This document shows, piece by piece, positions 35,354 to 46,887 of a stretch of 64,000 bases of DNA (positions are counted from its first letter, which is position 1; each line of letters opens with the position of its first letter). Source of the stretch: Bullera alba (lineage: Eukaryota > Basidiomycota > Tremellomycetes > Tremellales > Bulleraceae); the NCBI GenBank assembly GCA_001600095.1, contig BCIX01000001.1, positions 806,001 through 870,000 of the forward strand, written 5' to 3'. The position numbers and the translations under genes are program-made. The notes under the pieces are model-generated. The model worked only from the letters and a program-made list of their open reading frames with translations, was not told the DNA's origin and did no database searches.

Positions 35354-37112
35354 ATGACGATAACGACTCTCCCCCTGGACACACTCCTGACGTCCACAAG
35401 CAAGAAGGACTTTTCGGCCAGGAGAGCATTGTCAGACGTCTCGACAGCTATCGCAAAGTGCAAGAAGGCTGTAGTGATTACTGGCGCTGGGATCAGTTGT
35501 TCGAGTGGGATTCCCGTAAGTGGAGCGCGACGTCACCTCAAAAACGAGGTGACATGATGATGGCGTGCTGACATCGTCGTACAGGACTTTCGCTCGTCTG
35601 ATGGACTCTACTCTCTGGTCAAGGACAGGTATCCAGACGCATTCGTGACGGGAAAAGACCTATTCTCGTCTGGTCTCTTCACTCACCCTACCACTACGTC
35701 ACTCTTTTACACGTTTATCGCAGAACTCGCACTCTCGTGTCAGAAGGCCCAACCAACGCCCACACACCACTTCATCGCTCGGTTGGAACACAAGGGGAAG
35801 CTCCTGAGGAGCTATACACAGAACATCGATGGTCTAGAGAGGAGGATGGGCCTGGAGTGCGGTGGAAGAGGGAACGGATTGAAGAAACGCGGGACGAGAA
35901 ACGTCGAGATGCACGGCGATCTTGGCAGAGTGAGATGTGTGCTCTGCATGTCGGACTTTGAGGCGCTTGATCATTGGATGGAGATGTTCAGAGAGGGTGA
36001 TGCTCCAGATTGTCCAGCCTGCAGCGAGAGATGTGAGTGGGATTGCGGAAACCCGGCGTACAGAGTTGTTTACTCACTTTACCACTTAGCGTCATCCAGA
36101 GTAGCCCGCTCAGCGAGGGCATTACCAATAGGCACGTTGCGGCCCGCAATCGTACTCTATGACGAGCCACACCCACTAGGAGAGGAGATTGGGTCGTTAC
36201 AGGCCTACGACCTGACGCGGTCGCCCGATCTGTTGCTCATCATGGGAACCTCGCTCAAAGTCCACGGCCTGAAGAAAGTCGTCAAGGCATTCGCCAAAGC
36301 CGTTCATGCCAAAGGTGGTCTGGTCGTCTTCGTCAATGCAACGCCTCCAAGTAAAGAATGGGAAGGTGTCATTGATGTACATGTTCAAGGGCAGACGGAT
36401 ACATGGGTTGCTAGAGTGGAGGAGGAGTGGAAGAAGATCAGACCGCAGGATTGGCAGCTTCAGACAAAGCTCAGCGGGAAGATTGTCAAAGAGGGCGACA
36501 AGGCAAAGGCAAAGGGCAAGGGCAAGGCGGGTGGTGAGTATCTCATACTGTTGTATCGACCATCACTGACGTCCAATTCTAGCCGACGAAGATGACGTCA
36601 AGGACAAATCCGTTCCTCTGCAGTTGCCTACACCGCGAAACTCTCAATCGCCCTCTCAGGCCTCTGCCCGCACACAGCAGGCAGAGGACCCCACCGTCAT
36701 CGATGCACCACCCACGCCATTATCACCATCGAAACGTCGAGCAAATGTGCCTCCATCACCTGTATCGGAAGACGATGCCTCGCCCAGCAAGAGGCAGGCA
36801 GTATCCCTGCAGGCACCCTTCACCGGCCTGCCTGCGACGCCTGGCGGAGGAAACCTGTTCGCCCCAAGCAAGGACACACTCAACATTTCAGATCAATGGG
36901 AAGATGTGGAGGAGAATGGCAATGACGAGGAAGTGTTTGGCTCGCCAATCAAGAAGATGGCAGCGGATTCAGCATCGAAGAAGACAGCGAGCAGCGGGAA
37001 GGAGAATGTCAAACCCAAGTCCGTGCCCGGCGGTAAGCCACCGTCGAAAGCCGCAGTGGTGAAGGTGTCAGCGAGACTAGCCAGTCGGCGAACTGTCAAT
37101 GTCTCTTGTTAG
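35354..37112 (+). CDS. HST4: Hst3/Hst4-type NAD-dependent histone deacetylase (sirtuin)
   Basis: Four exons (35354-35515, 35585-36032, 36090-36533, 36583-37112) give 527 residues. Sirtuin motifs: VVITGAGISCSSGIPDFRSS (cofactor loop, interrupted by the first intron), SYTQNIDGLE (NAD and substrate residues), VEMHGDLGRVRC (catalytic His), zinc cysteines CVLC...CPAC, GTLRPAIVLYDEPHP and LLLIMGTSLKVHGLKK. The HP and short zinc module place it in the Hst3/4 class, which removes H3K56 acetylation after S phase. The C-terminal 170 residues are disordered, with several SPSKR-type CDK-like sites. Intron 2 (57 nt) is a multiple of three with no stop, so retention would add 19 residues. Confidence 0.88.
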
Positions 37113-37745
37113 GAGGTCAACTTGACTGCGGAACACATGGGGATGGACGCCGGAACGTCGATCGACTCTTGATCGACCGCCTTGCCTTGGCCCCATGGGA
37201 TACACCTGCACCTGCGACTTTTGCGGTGACTTGGCGAAAAGGCCTATACCCCCGGAACACTATTGTACAGCTCATGTCAGTGTCATCATATAATTCTGTA
37301 CGATAGTATACCCACCATGTAATGACAAGACCAAGATGTTGTCCGACGGTGTAAGCAAGCAACCCCAGCGATGCAGCACAATTTGATTCCGCTCCGAGCC
37401 AGAAGCCGGCGGGTTGCATTGCGCGGGTCGCGTGGTTGGGTGATGATGAGCAGTATCGAGGTAGTGCTCTCACTACATACATCAACTAGCTCGACAAAGG
37501 GCATGGTGTCGTACAGCTCTCTAGCACCAGCATAGACCAACGCATAGGACCGAGGTCGACAGACGATCAGACAACACAGGAACAAGATTCGGAATAAGCT
37601 TGTCGTCATTTGGCCTACATTCATCAGCCGGTCGGTTTAGCTATCCCTCCTCCATATCAGTCCACCGACCATCCTTGCCATTCACCAGCTGCGGGCTGCA
37701 TCTATCAGGACGTCAGGAATAGTATCGATTTAGGAACCTCGGCCC
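37113..37745. other. Spacer between the sirtuin and R3H genes, with one weak minus-strand ORF
   Basis: The 633-bp spacer holds a minus-strand frame 37624-37286 that begins MNVGQMTTSLFRILFLCCLI, a possible signal peptide, then YAGARELYDTMPFVELVD. It lacks recognisable domains and splice-consistent continuation, so I do not call it as a gene. A small secreted protein remains possible. Confidence 0.35.
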
Positions 37746-40710
37746 ATGGCCGCAGCAACTCCCCTCATGACGAGTGCAGGCGGTGAGTACCGGATCCCTG
37801 TCACCACCTCCTTTATCCAAAGCACTACCAGTACGCAATTGCCTCGTGGCTCTCCTATGTGTTACCTCACGCCTTCACTACTTCAACCATCTTATAGAGC
37901 CTGAAACTTCCCCGAGCATTCTAGCTAACCTCAAGGTACCCGTAGTCATCGTCTCGCCGACTCTGGCCACGCCCCGAGCCATTCCGGCTTCCCTTCAGAA
38001 CGGCCTCACACCCATGACCTCTTCATCTGCACCAGCTCGTGTCCCTCAAATGCCTGGAGCATCCACGGCACCTGCAAAACAGGAGGAAGGTAATGGCAGC
38101 GGCGATAGTAGAAGCAGTAGCAGCGGACATCAAGAGGAGGAGACCAATGACCGACATGAAGAACACCCCAGCATCGCCGACCCTGAGGAGATTGATGGGT
38201 GAGTGACTCTTAGTCTGTGCCAACCTACCGATTAGCAAACTGATATTTCAGTCGGGCAACACCTCTGGCAAGCGAATCCAGTCGCATGTCCCATTCCGGA
38301 TCCAACGGACCGGCCGATCAAAGCCAATCCAACCACTCGATATCCCCACCTATCCCTCCGCCAGCTTCGTACACAAACGGCTCTGGTATCTCCTCTCTAC
38401 CTCAAGCTGAGATCGGTCTCTCGACACTGGTAACTGAGCAACAGCTCAAAGAAACGGCAAAGGGGAAAGACAGGATGTTCCTCCTTCTACTGTCGAGGGA
38501 GATAGAATCCTTTGTCGCAAGATCTGATCAAGCAGCTACGAACGGCACTTCGAGTCCTGCTCACACGTCCATGGCCGTGACGACGGCAACAACTAGCAAA
38601 TATCAGAAAATGCTGGTATACAAGATGGCCGAATGGTACGGCTTGAGGGGGTTGAGCGGGCCAGACGGTACGATCCACATCACCGTTGTGGGGACGTTGG
38701 AGCCAAAGAGGTGGGTGACCGGATCTTGACCTTGGCTGATCTGTAGCACTACGTTACGTTTTGCAGATATCGCTCCGAAGCCACCCTCGCCCAAGCAGAA
38801 CTTTCGAATCATGCAACGCGTCCCCCTAGGCTCCGACGGGACAAACGGATCGAGGGCGGGATCGGTGGTAGGAGATGATGGGCTGGAAGTGGGCACCTCC
38901 AAACGCAAGACCCTCGAGGAAAGGGAAGCCGAGTACGCCCTGGCCAGAGAACGAATTTATGGCAGTTCCGACGAGCCGACCGAACCATCTGCAACCTTGG
39001 CTGGCAGCGAAAAGGCTAACATTGCTTCGACGGCCGTTGGAGCCACCAACCCTTCAGGCGAGGGCGAGTCATCCACACAACCCGTCTACGCATCACTTCA
39101 ACGCTCCGTTCACAGTAATACCTCGCAACAACCTCCATCACACGACAGGCCGTATGCGCAGAATCCCTACGCCGACCCGACATACCTGGCAGAACAAAAC
39201 GCCCTCGTGTATGGCTACGGAGCGGTACCTGGTGATTTCGCTGGATCCGATCCGTCAGGTTCAAATGGGATGCACTACAATGGTCATGGTGCTTATCCGC
39301 AAAACCCAGAGATGGGTTACCCAAGCCCGAGTGCTGGATTTGGTCAATATGCCCACTGGCAAGGTCAGGCCGGGTATCCAGGTCCCCAACCAGGACAACA
39401 GATGATGCCAGGTGCATGGGGATACCCAAATCCACCGACAATGCCCCCAGGACATGCCGGTCAGCCGATGCCAATGATCCCTCAAGGAGCACCGGCGTTC
39501 CCATACCAACAATATGGTTATCCTCAAATGCAACCTCCGACCTATCCCCAAGGCAACGGATACGGGATGTACGGTCACCTCGCCCAACCCACCCCTACCC
39601 GACCCGCTGCGGTACCTCACACCCACAGCTCCACCTCATCTTCCATCTCCTCTCGATCGTATCAAGACTTTTCTCGACCGCACTCCCGAGGGTCCACCAC
39701 GAGTAATCGCTCAGCCGCAAGTAGCGTAAGGCTAGGGGCAATGTATCCCGCCGGAGGTTCCGGACCTGGGTACCGCCAGAAGGGAATGAAGGGACCGACA
39801 TTTAGCGGAATGAGTAGTATGGGCGGAAACGATCGGCGTCAGTCCCGAGGTCACAGCCCAGTGAGTCGCCTCAGAGCTTCAGGTCGGGTATCGAAGCTGA
39901 CTTTTGTAGTCTTCCGCCACAACGACATCGTCCAAATCGTCCCGACGTGCTTCTATCCAGCTACAACCTCCCCAAGCTGGTCAACATCAGCTGCCTCGTA
40001 AACCAGACTGGGCGGCAAACAACATATCATATCACCCGTCGCCCATACCCCCGCAACCTCAGCCTGGGGCACACGGTCCAAGCACCTCAGACTTCCCGCC
40101 CTTACTGCGTCAGAACAACGGTACAGATGCCGTTCCAATGCAGATGGAGAGGGCAAAGTTGATGGGGGTCAACGTGTCTGCCACAGCTTGGAATGGCAAT
40201 GCGACTATTAGAGGCCCGCAAGGTCATCTTCACCTCGGGCACATTATGCAGCCAGGCGCGCTTCCGCCTTCGCCAGCTCTTTCCACCGCGAATGGATCGT
40301 ACGCAATTCCGGACTACAACGGTGGACCACAAGGATATCCGATGCACCCCAGAGCTCAGGGATACAACCCCCAACCGATCATCTCACCGGGCCCGTCACA
40401 AACCCCGGTTCCCCGTCAAGTCGATGGTGAAGACCCCGACTTTCCTCGTCGCGTCATTACGACCAAGACTGCAGCGTCGCTATATGATCCATCGGCAGAA
40501 TCAGCAAGTGCCCGACCCACCTCGGCTACCGAACCTATCCCAACATCGGCTCGAGCTGTCAGTGCCGCTGCTGTCAACGTGGATGGCCTGAGCCCGGAAG
40601 AGGCGATCGAGGCCAAACTCGCGGCATTATCCGTCAGTGCTGGAATATCAATCGGTCCTGCGCCCAACAAGCAAGTCGCGTCCTATGCCAAGATTGTCAG
40701 GAGGGATTGA
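37746..40710 (+). CDS. R3H and SUZ domain RNA-binding protein
   Basis: Five exons (37746-37782, 37898-38198, 38252-38710, 38747-39860, 39910-40710) give 903 residues. The R3H domain spans about residues 185-280: RMFLLLLSREIESFVARS, then YQKMLVYKMAEWYGLRG and GTLEPKRSTTLRFADI. A SUZ motif follows: PPSPKQNFRIMQRVP and KTLEEREAEYALARERIYG (to about residue 330). The rest is Pro/Gln/Tyr/Gly-rich low complexity with repeats like YPNPPTMPPGHAGQP. The same R3H-SUZ pair occurs in metazoan R3HDM proteins and Drosophila Encore, which bind mRNA in the cytoplasm. The disordered tail suggests condensate-forming behaviour, which is inference. No yeast gene name can be assigned with certainty. Confidence 0.85.
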
Positions 40711-40959
40711 AGCGTCTGATTCAGTGACGGCGAGCATGTACATGGCGAGGTGGGCGTGGTACGGCCATATAGGATACGCATATGCATTTCCGGTAGCATC
40801 CCTTGGCGGCGGTCGCCGCTGTGGCAATTCGCCTCATGTTGACAAGTTGATCCGACGCAGCTGACTCTTGCATGTTCACTATACTTCGCTGCCTCAAGAG
40901 TCCATTGGCAGCGCCTGTCGTGTCATAGAATTGACCCTGATCGCGGATAGGAACCGATC

Positions 40960-43900
40960 ATGGCCCGAGGGAAGAGATCAGCGCCTAGCTCGAGCTCGGT
41001 CACTCGGAAGACGCGGACTCGAGCGCCAAAGGAGCCAACGGATTCTGCGAGCTCGCATGGCTCGTCGTCCTTGTCCCCCGCTAGGAACGAGGAGCTCGAT
41101 GAACCAATCACGGGAATGTTTCACTCTGGCGATGTCGACATGGGAGAGGGGGAAGAAGATGTCGGGGATGTCGGAGATATAGGTGTTGAACTGGATTTGA
41201 ATTCTGATGACCTGGAGAACATAGTCAAGCAGATGGGGGATAGTGGAGAACTGGCAGGTTTGGGCCTAGGCGAAGATGTCGAGATGACGGGCGGCGAGGA
41301 GGAAGGAGAGGGCACGGTGGAGGACAACGATGATGGCGAGGTGGGCACAGAAGACAACGAAGGCACGGAGGATAACGAGGAAGAGGAAGGGGATCAAGAG
41401 GAGGAAGATGAAGGAGAGGAAGAGGAGGAGGAGGAGGAAGCGGAGGAGGAAGACGGGGAAGATGATGAGGAGGAAGATGGGGATGAGGATAGCAAAGACC
41501 TCGATCACGATGACGACGAGGATGAAGACGAGGAAGAGAGTAAATCCAAGACTCTGGCGACAGCGAAACCATCGAAAGTAGCATCCTCATCCAAACCAGT
41601 ATTCAGGTATCCGCCCGCCGTACCTGACTGGACAGTACTATCACCCCGCGAGAAGCTATTCAAGGTTGCTCGATTCCTCAAATGCACAGAGACCGACTGC
41701 GACTGTAACGGGATGGAACCCCCTCAAAATGCCGACGTAGTCTTAGGCTCAAGGGACGACCAAGCGCCTAGCGTGGCCGCAGATGACGATGAGAGGTCGC
41801 AGGAGGGATGGTGGAAGTACTGTGGAGCATGCAGTCACGGCTGGGAGGATAGTGAGCAAGGCGGTCATATCTGGCCCCCTAATTTGGCCGAGGCGGAGAA
41901 GACGAGGAGGGGCAAAGTCGCAGGGAGAATAGAGGAACTGCTTCAGGTCGGTCCGATTTGTCTACCTCTACTGCAGATTACTGACGTTGATGTAGGACGA
42001 TGATCTGCTCACGGTGTTTCCCACGCCGCAAACGGAGAGTGTGGAGTCGCTCATGCGCCAAATGCAGACGTTTAGTCGGCCTACAGGAGGCAAGAAACCC
42101 GTGGCGCCTTTACCCTCCATGGTCGACCTTTCAAGACGCTCCGGGTCTCCGTTCACCCCTGCTGAAAGCGGCACGCCTGGCGAATGGGACGACGAGCGGC
42201 CAAGGAAGCGGAGTCGTACAAACGGCACTGCAGATCCAGACGAAGGGGCGAACGGGTCGGGCCCTGGCCAAGGCGATGCGCTCGAGACCGGAGGTGCGGG
42301 ACAAGGGAAGAAGCCGGGTGGTAGCAAGAAGGCTCAAAAGGGTCAAAAGGGCGTTCAGGATAGGAAGCCCCGGACGGTGGTGAGAGTGGCAGGGGGNATA
42401 GTGCCCATGGAGATTGACGCGGACGGGAACCAACATCGAGCCGGGAGACTACCTGATAGTGCGGTGGGCGGCGAGACGGCCGAGAATGACGAAGAGGCGG
42501 AAGAGGAGGATATTCCACTGGCTAAACGGCCCGAGCTGGATGATGCTGAGAGACGCCGGAGAGAGGTCATTAAGGAGAAAGAGAGGGAAAAGGAGAATGA
42601 GCTGTTGAGGGGCACGAATGTGGAGGAAGGGGCAGAAGGCGATAGGAGGGCGGTACCGGCAGATGTTGACATCTGGGAGGGTGTGGAATTGGTGAGTTTG
42701 GCGAAGCTAGTCATATTGCTCTTCTGACGACCACTCAGCCGCAACTACCGCCAAGGCCTGCTATGGTGGAACAGGCTAAACAAGAGATTATGCTGCCAGT
42801 CGTCGGGTCCAGAAATCCCACTCCCGTGGCGACGATCCTGCTCATTGGACTGAAGAACCTCTTCCAGAAGCAATTACCCAAGATGCCTCGCGAATACATC
42901 ACCCGACTGGTCCTCGACAAGAATCACATCAGTATGGCCATCGTGAAGAAGGGCTGGAGGGTCGTCGGCGGGATCTGCTATCGACCCTTTGAAAGTAGAG
43001 GCTTTGCCGAGATTGTATTCTGTGCCGTCGACAGCTCAGAGCAAATCAAGGTGGGTCAAAATCTGTGGCAGATACAGGGCTTGCTAATGCGATCACAGGG
43101 ATACGGATCTCACCTGATGAACTCGCTCAAAGACCATGTGCGGATAGCTCACCCGACCATCAACCACTTTCTCACTTACGCCGATAATTACGCCGTTGGG
43201 TACTTCAAGAAACAAGGGTTCACCAAGGAGATCAGCCTCGAACGGGAGAAGTGGGTGGGGTACATCAAGGACTATGAGGGAGGAACGATCATGCAATGTA
43301 CGATGTTGCCAAAAGTCCGGTATATGGAAGTCCACCAGATGTTGGCGGACCAAAAAGCGGTGAGTAGCTGGATCGACCAACACGCGGGCAAGCTGACATC
43401 CAATCAGGCCGTGCTTGCCAAGATCCGAACCATATCCAGGAGTCATATCGTGCACCCTGGTCTCACAGTCTTCAAAGACCGCAAACCGGGAGAGGAGATC
43501 AAGCTGTCCAAGGAGCAGGTCCCGGGTCTGAGTGAGTAATGTTGTTACATGGAAAGGCGCAGAGTTGACTCTTGGTTTCAGCGGAAGCCGGCTGGAATCC
43601 TGACCTAGATGAAATGTGAGCAAAGCTCGTATTGGCATCCTAGGACAACAGCTGACTCGATCCAGTATACGTCAACCAAAAAGGAATCCGGATCATGTTC
43701 TACTTCAACTCGTCTTGAACGATCTTCAAGGCGAGCCTTCATCTTGGCCATTTGTCAAGCCCGTCGACAAGAACGTCGTGGTAGATTACTACGACGTGAT
43801 CAAGGAGCCCATGGGTCAGCTACCTTTGGTTTTGGAAACGCACAGATAGCTAACCCTGACCCGCGATAGATCTCTCAACAATGGAGTACAAACTCGAAAA

Positions 43901-44060
43901 CAATCACTACGAAGGCGTCGAGCATTTCATCTCCGACGTGCGGTTGATGTGCAACAATTGCAGGCAGTACAACGGTGACAAGAGCACATATACGGTCCAG
44001 GCGAACCGACTCGAGAAAGCCCTAGACCGGATTCTCAGGGCGAGGAAATCAACCACATAG
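40960..44060 (+). CDS. GCN5: Gcn5 histone acetyltransferase with extended N-terminus and bromodomain
   Basis: Eight exons (40960-41946, 41996-42691, 42739-43050, 43099-43359, 43408-43531, 43582-43615, 43666-43814, 43870-44060) give 917 residues. The N-terminal 200 residues are extremely acidic. Next comes a cysteine-containing block ([27 protein letters not shown]) that resembles the PCAF N-terminal domain. The GNAT domain (about 570-750) shows [29 protein letters not shown] and [20 protein letters not shown]. The bromodomain (about 800-915) shows [20 protein letters not shown] and [10 protein letters not shown]. Gcn5 acetylates histone H3 within SAGA. One codon contains an N at 42397, giving one undetermined residue. 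ORC5 ends only 59 bp beyond its stop, on the opposite strand. Confidence 0.95.
42397..42397. other. Unresolved base (N) inside GCN5 exon 2
   Basis: The N follows a run of five G. The frame is open on both sides, so it most likely replaces one real base in a Gly codon region, but a length error in the G run would shift the frame. Confidence 0.9.
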
Positions 44061-44119
44061 CCATGACGCGTACAGTGACAAATGCATGTACCCTACTGTA
44101 CAACGTACAATCCAAAGGG

Positions 44120-45914
44120 TCATAGTGTCGCCTCGTAGAGATACTCGTCCAATGTGATCTTTAGCTCCTTCGCCAGTGATTTTACCTCTTCGTATTCGAC
44201 TTCGCAGCGCAACATGATATTGTCGAGCCTGTCCACTGGTGACATTCGCCTTAAGAGTCCCTGACTTTCGAGCTCGGGGATCTGAAACTCAGTAAGATTC
44301 GATGTGCACTGCGACTCACCATTGACCACAGATTGACCGACATTGTCAGGTGTTCCACCTCGTCCTCCCACATCTCATCCAGTTCCACCTCTTTCCGTCT
44401 CGCTCCCTCTGCACGTTTTCTTGCACGCTCCACGTCTGTTCCCCAGTCGTCCTCCTCCTCACCGTCAGACCCCGAGCTGTACAGCTCGTCCGGAGATAGC
44501 TGTAGGTCCTCAGGTCGTTCGGCGTGCTCGGCGTATAGCGAGGCAAAGAGCGCCAACACCCGATCCAGCGGGAATGGCCTCGGTCCCAATAGTCTCTGTG
44601 GGATCTATACAGAAGTCCACTGTCAATCCACACTTTGATTACCATCTTTGAACTCACCTTGCCGATCCTCGTCCTGCCATATCCTGCTCTCTTGGTGCCG
44701 CCACCTCGCTTCCGTTTGCCATCGGCGGAAACCCTACCAAAGAGTCGGAGATCGCTTTTTGCCGGATTATAGCTCGCACAGTATGCCGCGACCAGGATGT
44801 ACTTTGCGCAAAGGGGCAGACGACCCGCTAGACCACCAGATGGAGCCTTGTGCCGACTGGGACTATACGTCGTCGCGTTCGGTCGATCCAACATTGAACG
44901 AGTGAACTCTCGACGTCCCGTGGTACCAGGTAAGAGATCCTCGATCGCCGCAGCGAGGGGTATCGACATGTGATGCTTGAGGTCCGTGAGCAGCTTGATA
45001 TTGACATGTAAAGGCGGCGGCGGATTATCAGGGTCGGGGTACGGTTTCTGGAGAAGTGTCTGTTCAGAATGAGGAGGTAGGATGGATGTGTATACTGGCC
45101 AAAGAGCCTCTGCTAGGTCTTCCAACTGTGCCGCTGGCGCTGTTACAAGGGCCATGAATGTTGAGAGGATCAACTCCAGGAACCGAGTGAATAGCGGATG
45201 CGAAGAAGCTGTGGCCAGCTGCTGAAAGATCTCTGGGTGGATCCTCTCAGTATAGTTCCTGTAGTAGCAAGCTGAAGAGCTTACCGTCTCGACTCGATGG
45301 AGGGAGGTACAAGTGCACAGGCTCCGGGGCGTCCGCCCTTTGCGGCCTCATTTCGTCCCAAGGTATCGACGAGGCTAGAACGACAGTGGCTGAGACTCCA
45401 GTCTGCCCAGCGCTCCTTGTCAATAATGCGCCGGGGTGGGAACAAGAGGTCTACTCACCATTTCCGCGAGTCGAGTCAAGACGGCCCAATTCCCGCCTAT
45501 CACAGTCCTCAGTCTCTCCGCATGGGTTACAATGATGATCACCCTGTCTCTTCGACCGTCTGTTCCATGGTTCCCGTTGCTCGTTGATATTCCGTTTGTA
45601 TGGCCATTGCTTCTGACCGCCGCCTTCCCCTTGCGACTCTTGCTCGGTCCAGGTTGCGTGTCCGTATTGAGGGACCGCAGCGCTATTGTAAACTCATCCC
45701 AGGTGGCCACTTCCCCAGCATCCGATCCCAGGCGGTACAGTACACCCGAGTAGAAGAGTCGTGGGGTGTGATACTCTATGGCATCGATTTGAGCGATTCT
45801 GCATTCCGTACCGGCATCCAGCGGGACGGACGAAGTTGGATGGTGGGGATGGTGTAGGTAGACGAAGGACGGGGACGCCTCATGCGCTAGCAGATCATGC
45901 AAGGCCTCTTCCAT
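44120..45914 (-). CDS. ORC5: Orc5, origin recognition complex subunit, with lost Walker A loop
   Basis: The first in-frame ATG is at 45914 (MEEALHDLLAHEASPSFVYL); upstream sequence has a stop and no ATG. Conserved Orc5 blocks: RDRVIIIVTHAERLR (Walker B strand), TGVSATVVLASSIPWDEMRP and VHLYLPPSSRDE. The C-terminal Orc5 signature includes CAKYILVAAYCASYNPAKSD, LRLFGR and GKRKRGGG. The first strand SFVYLHHPHHPTSS stands where other Orc5 proteins have the P-loop (G....GKT), which is therefore missing. The N-terminal exon ends at 45459; a 42-nt exon-intron shift places the next exon at TGVSATVV. The protein binds replication origins as part of ORC. It shares a 411-bp divergent region with the microprotein gene. 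Confidence 0.87.
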
Positions 45915-46325
45915 GCCCCAAGATGGTATGGATGAGACAAGGAGACTGAGGTGATGTGCAAGCAGGGCTCCGAGGTGTACCAAGTCGAAAGAGGAGGATG
46001 TTGTTGAGACTTGAAGTCAAGTCAAATCAGGCACGCGTCGCTCGACTTTGCTTTGACATTTCGACGTTTGGCCATTTGTTGTTGTTGTCATTGACTCATT
46101 GATACTACTTGACGTTGTGGTCACACGCATCGCATCTCGATTCTCTTGCTCCTCGCACGCACTTCAAGCAGCCACCTAGTCGGACACCACATTGCACACC
46201 AGAGGACAGGATCGACGCGAGAGGATACTCTCGTACAGCTGCAAAAACAATCGCCGAGCCAATCCATCCTCTCGCACTATGCCTCAGTACAAAAGACCGC
46301 CGACTGGCCGTGTGAGGAGATCACT
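45915..46325. promoter_or_regulatory. Divergent region between ORC5 and a microprotein gene
   Basis: The 411-bp region is AT-richer than its neighbours with TTG-rich stretches at 46020-46110 (TTTGCCATTTGTTG region reversed). No clear TATA box or inverted repeat. Confidence 0.4.
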
Positions 46326-46748
46326 ATGGGTCGCTCAGTGAGTTTCGAGCCCTTCGTAGGCCACCAATCCACGACTTCAAGCTGTGCGCCGTGCTGCCTA
46401 GACGCCGCTGATCCATGTGCTTTCTCAGGACGAAGTTTGAATCGATGTTTGCGCTTTCAATGATGGAGACATGGGAGAAGGTGCTGATCAGTGGGTGTTC
46501 AGTACAGAAGTGGTCTGGGTCATACTCACCTGCCGCTAGTCTCAATCGCTCTGCTCGTGACAATAGCCCTTTGGGCCTCGATATTCACGTATTCCCCCGG
46601 TCACATTCGATACCTTTCCCGGCGATTCGCCTACTACGTCTTCGGGGACGAATCGGTCGATGTGCTCTTGGTCCTTCGACAGGGTATCGCTGCTGAGGTG
46701 AGAAAAGGTTGGAACGGGCTGAAAGCAATCGGGGGCAAGGAGCTATAG
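46326..46748 (+). CDS. Small single-pass membrane protein of unknown function
   Basis: The second exon is well supported by hydrophobicity and a long, non-repetitive tail: LVSIALLVTIALWASIFTY (membrane helix), SPGHIRYLSRRFAYYVFGDE, SVDVLLVLRQGIAAEVRKGW, then a stop at 46748. The best start found is ATG at 46326, with a 4-codon first exon (46326-46337), a GTGAGT donor, a CTGAT branch site and an acceptor at 46502; this gives about 86 residues in frame. Other splice choices exist and the first residues are uncertain. I do not recognise the family; the basic region after the helix suggests an N-out/C-in anchor in an organelle membrane. It is convergent with the YJU3-like gene. Confidence 0.55.
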
Positions 46749-46887
46749 CCAGAGCGAAGAGTTCTGGGCGCGAGGATGGCGGAATCTTGAGATATGTACA
46801 GTACATCGCTACAGACGCGACCTATAATCAATCGAACTCATGTACATATTATACGATACCAATCTCCGATATGACCCCGGCTATGAT

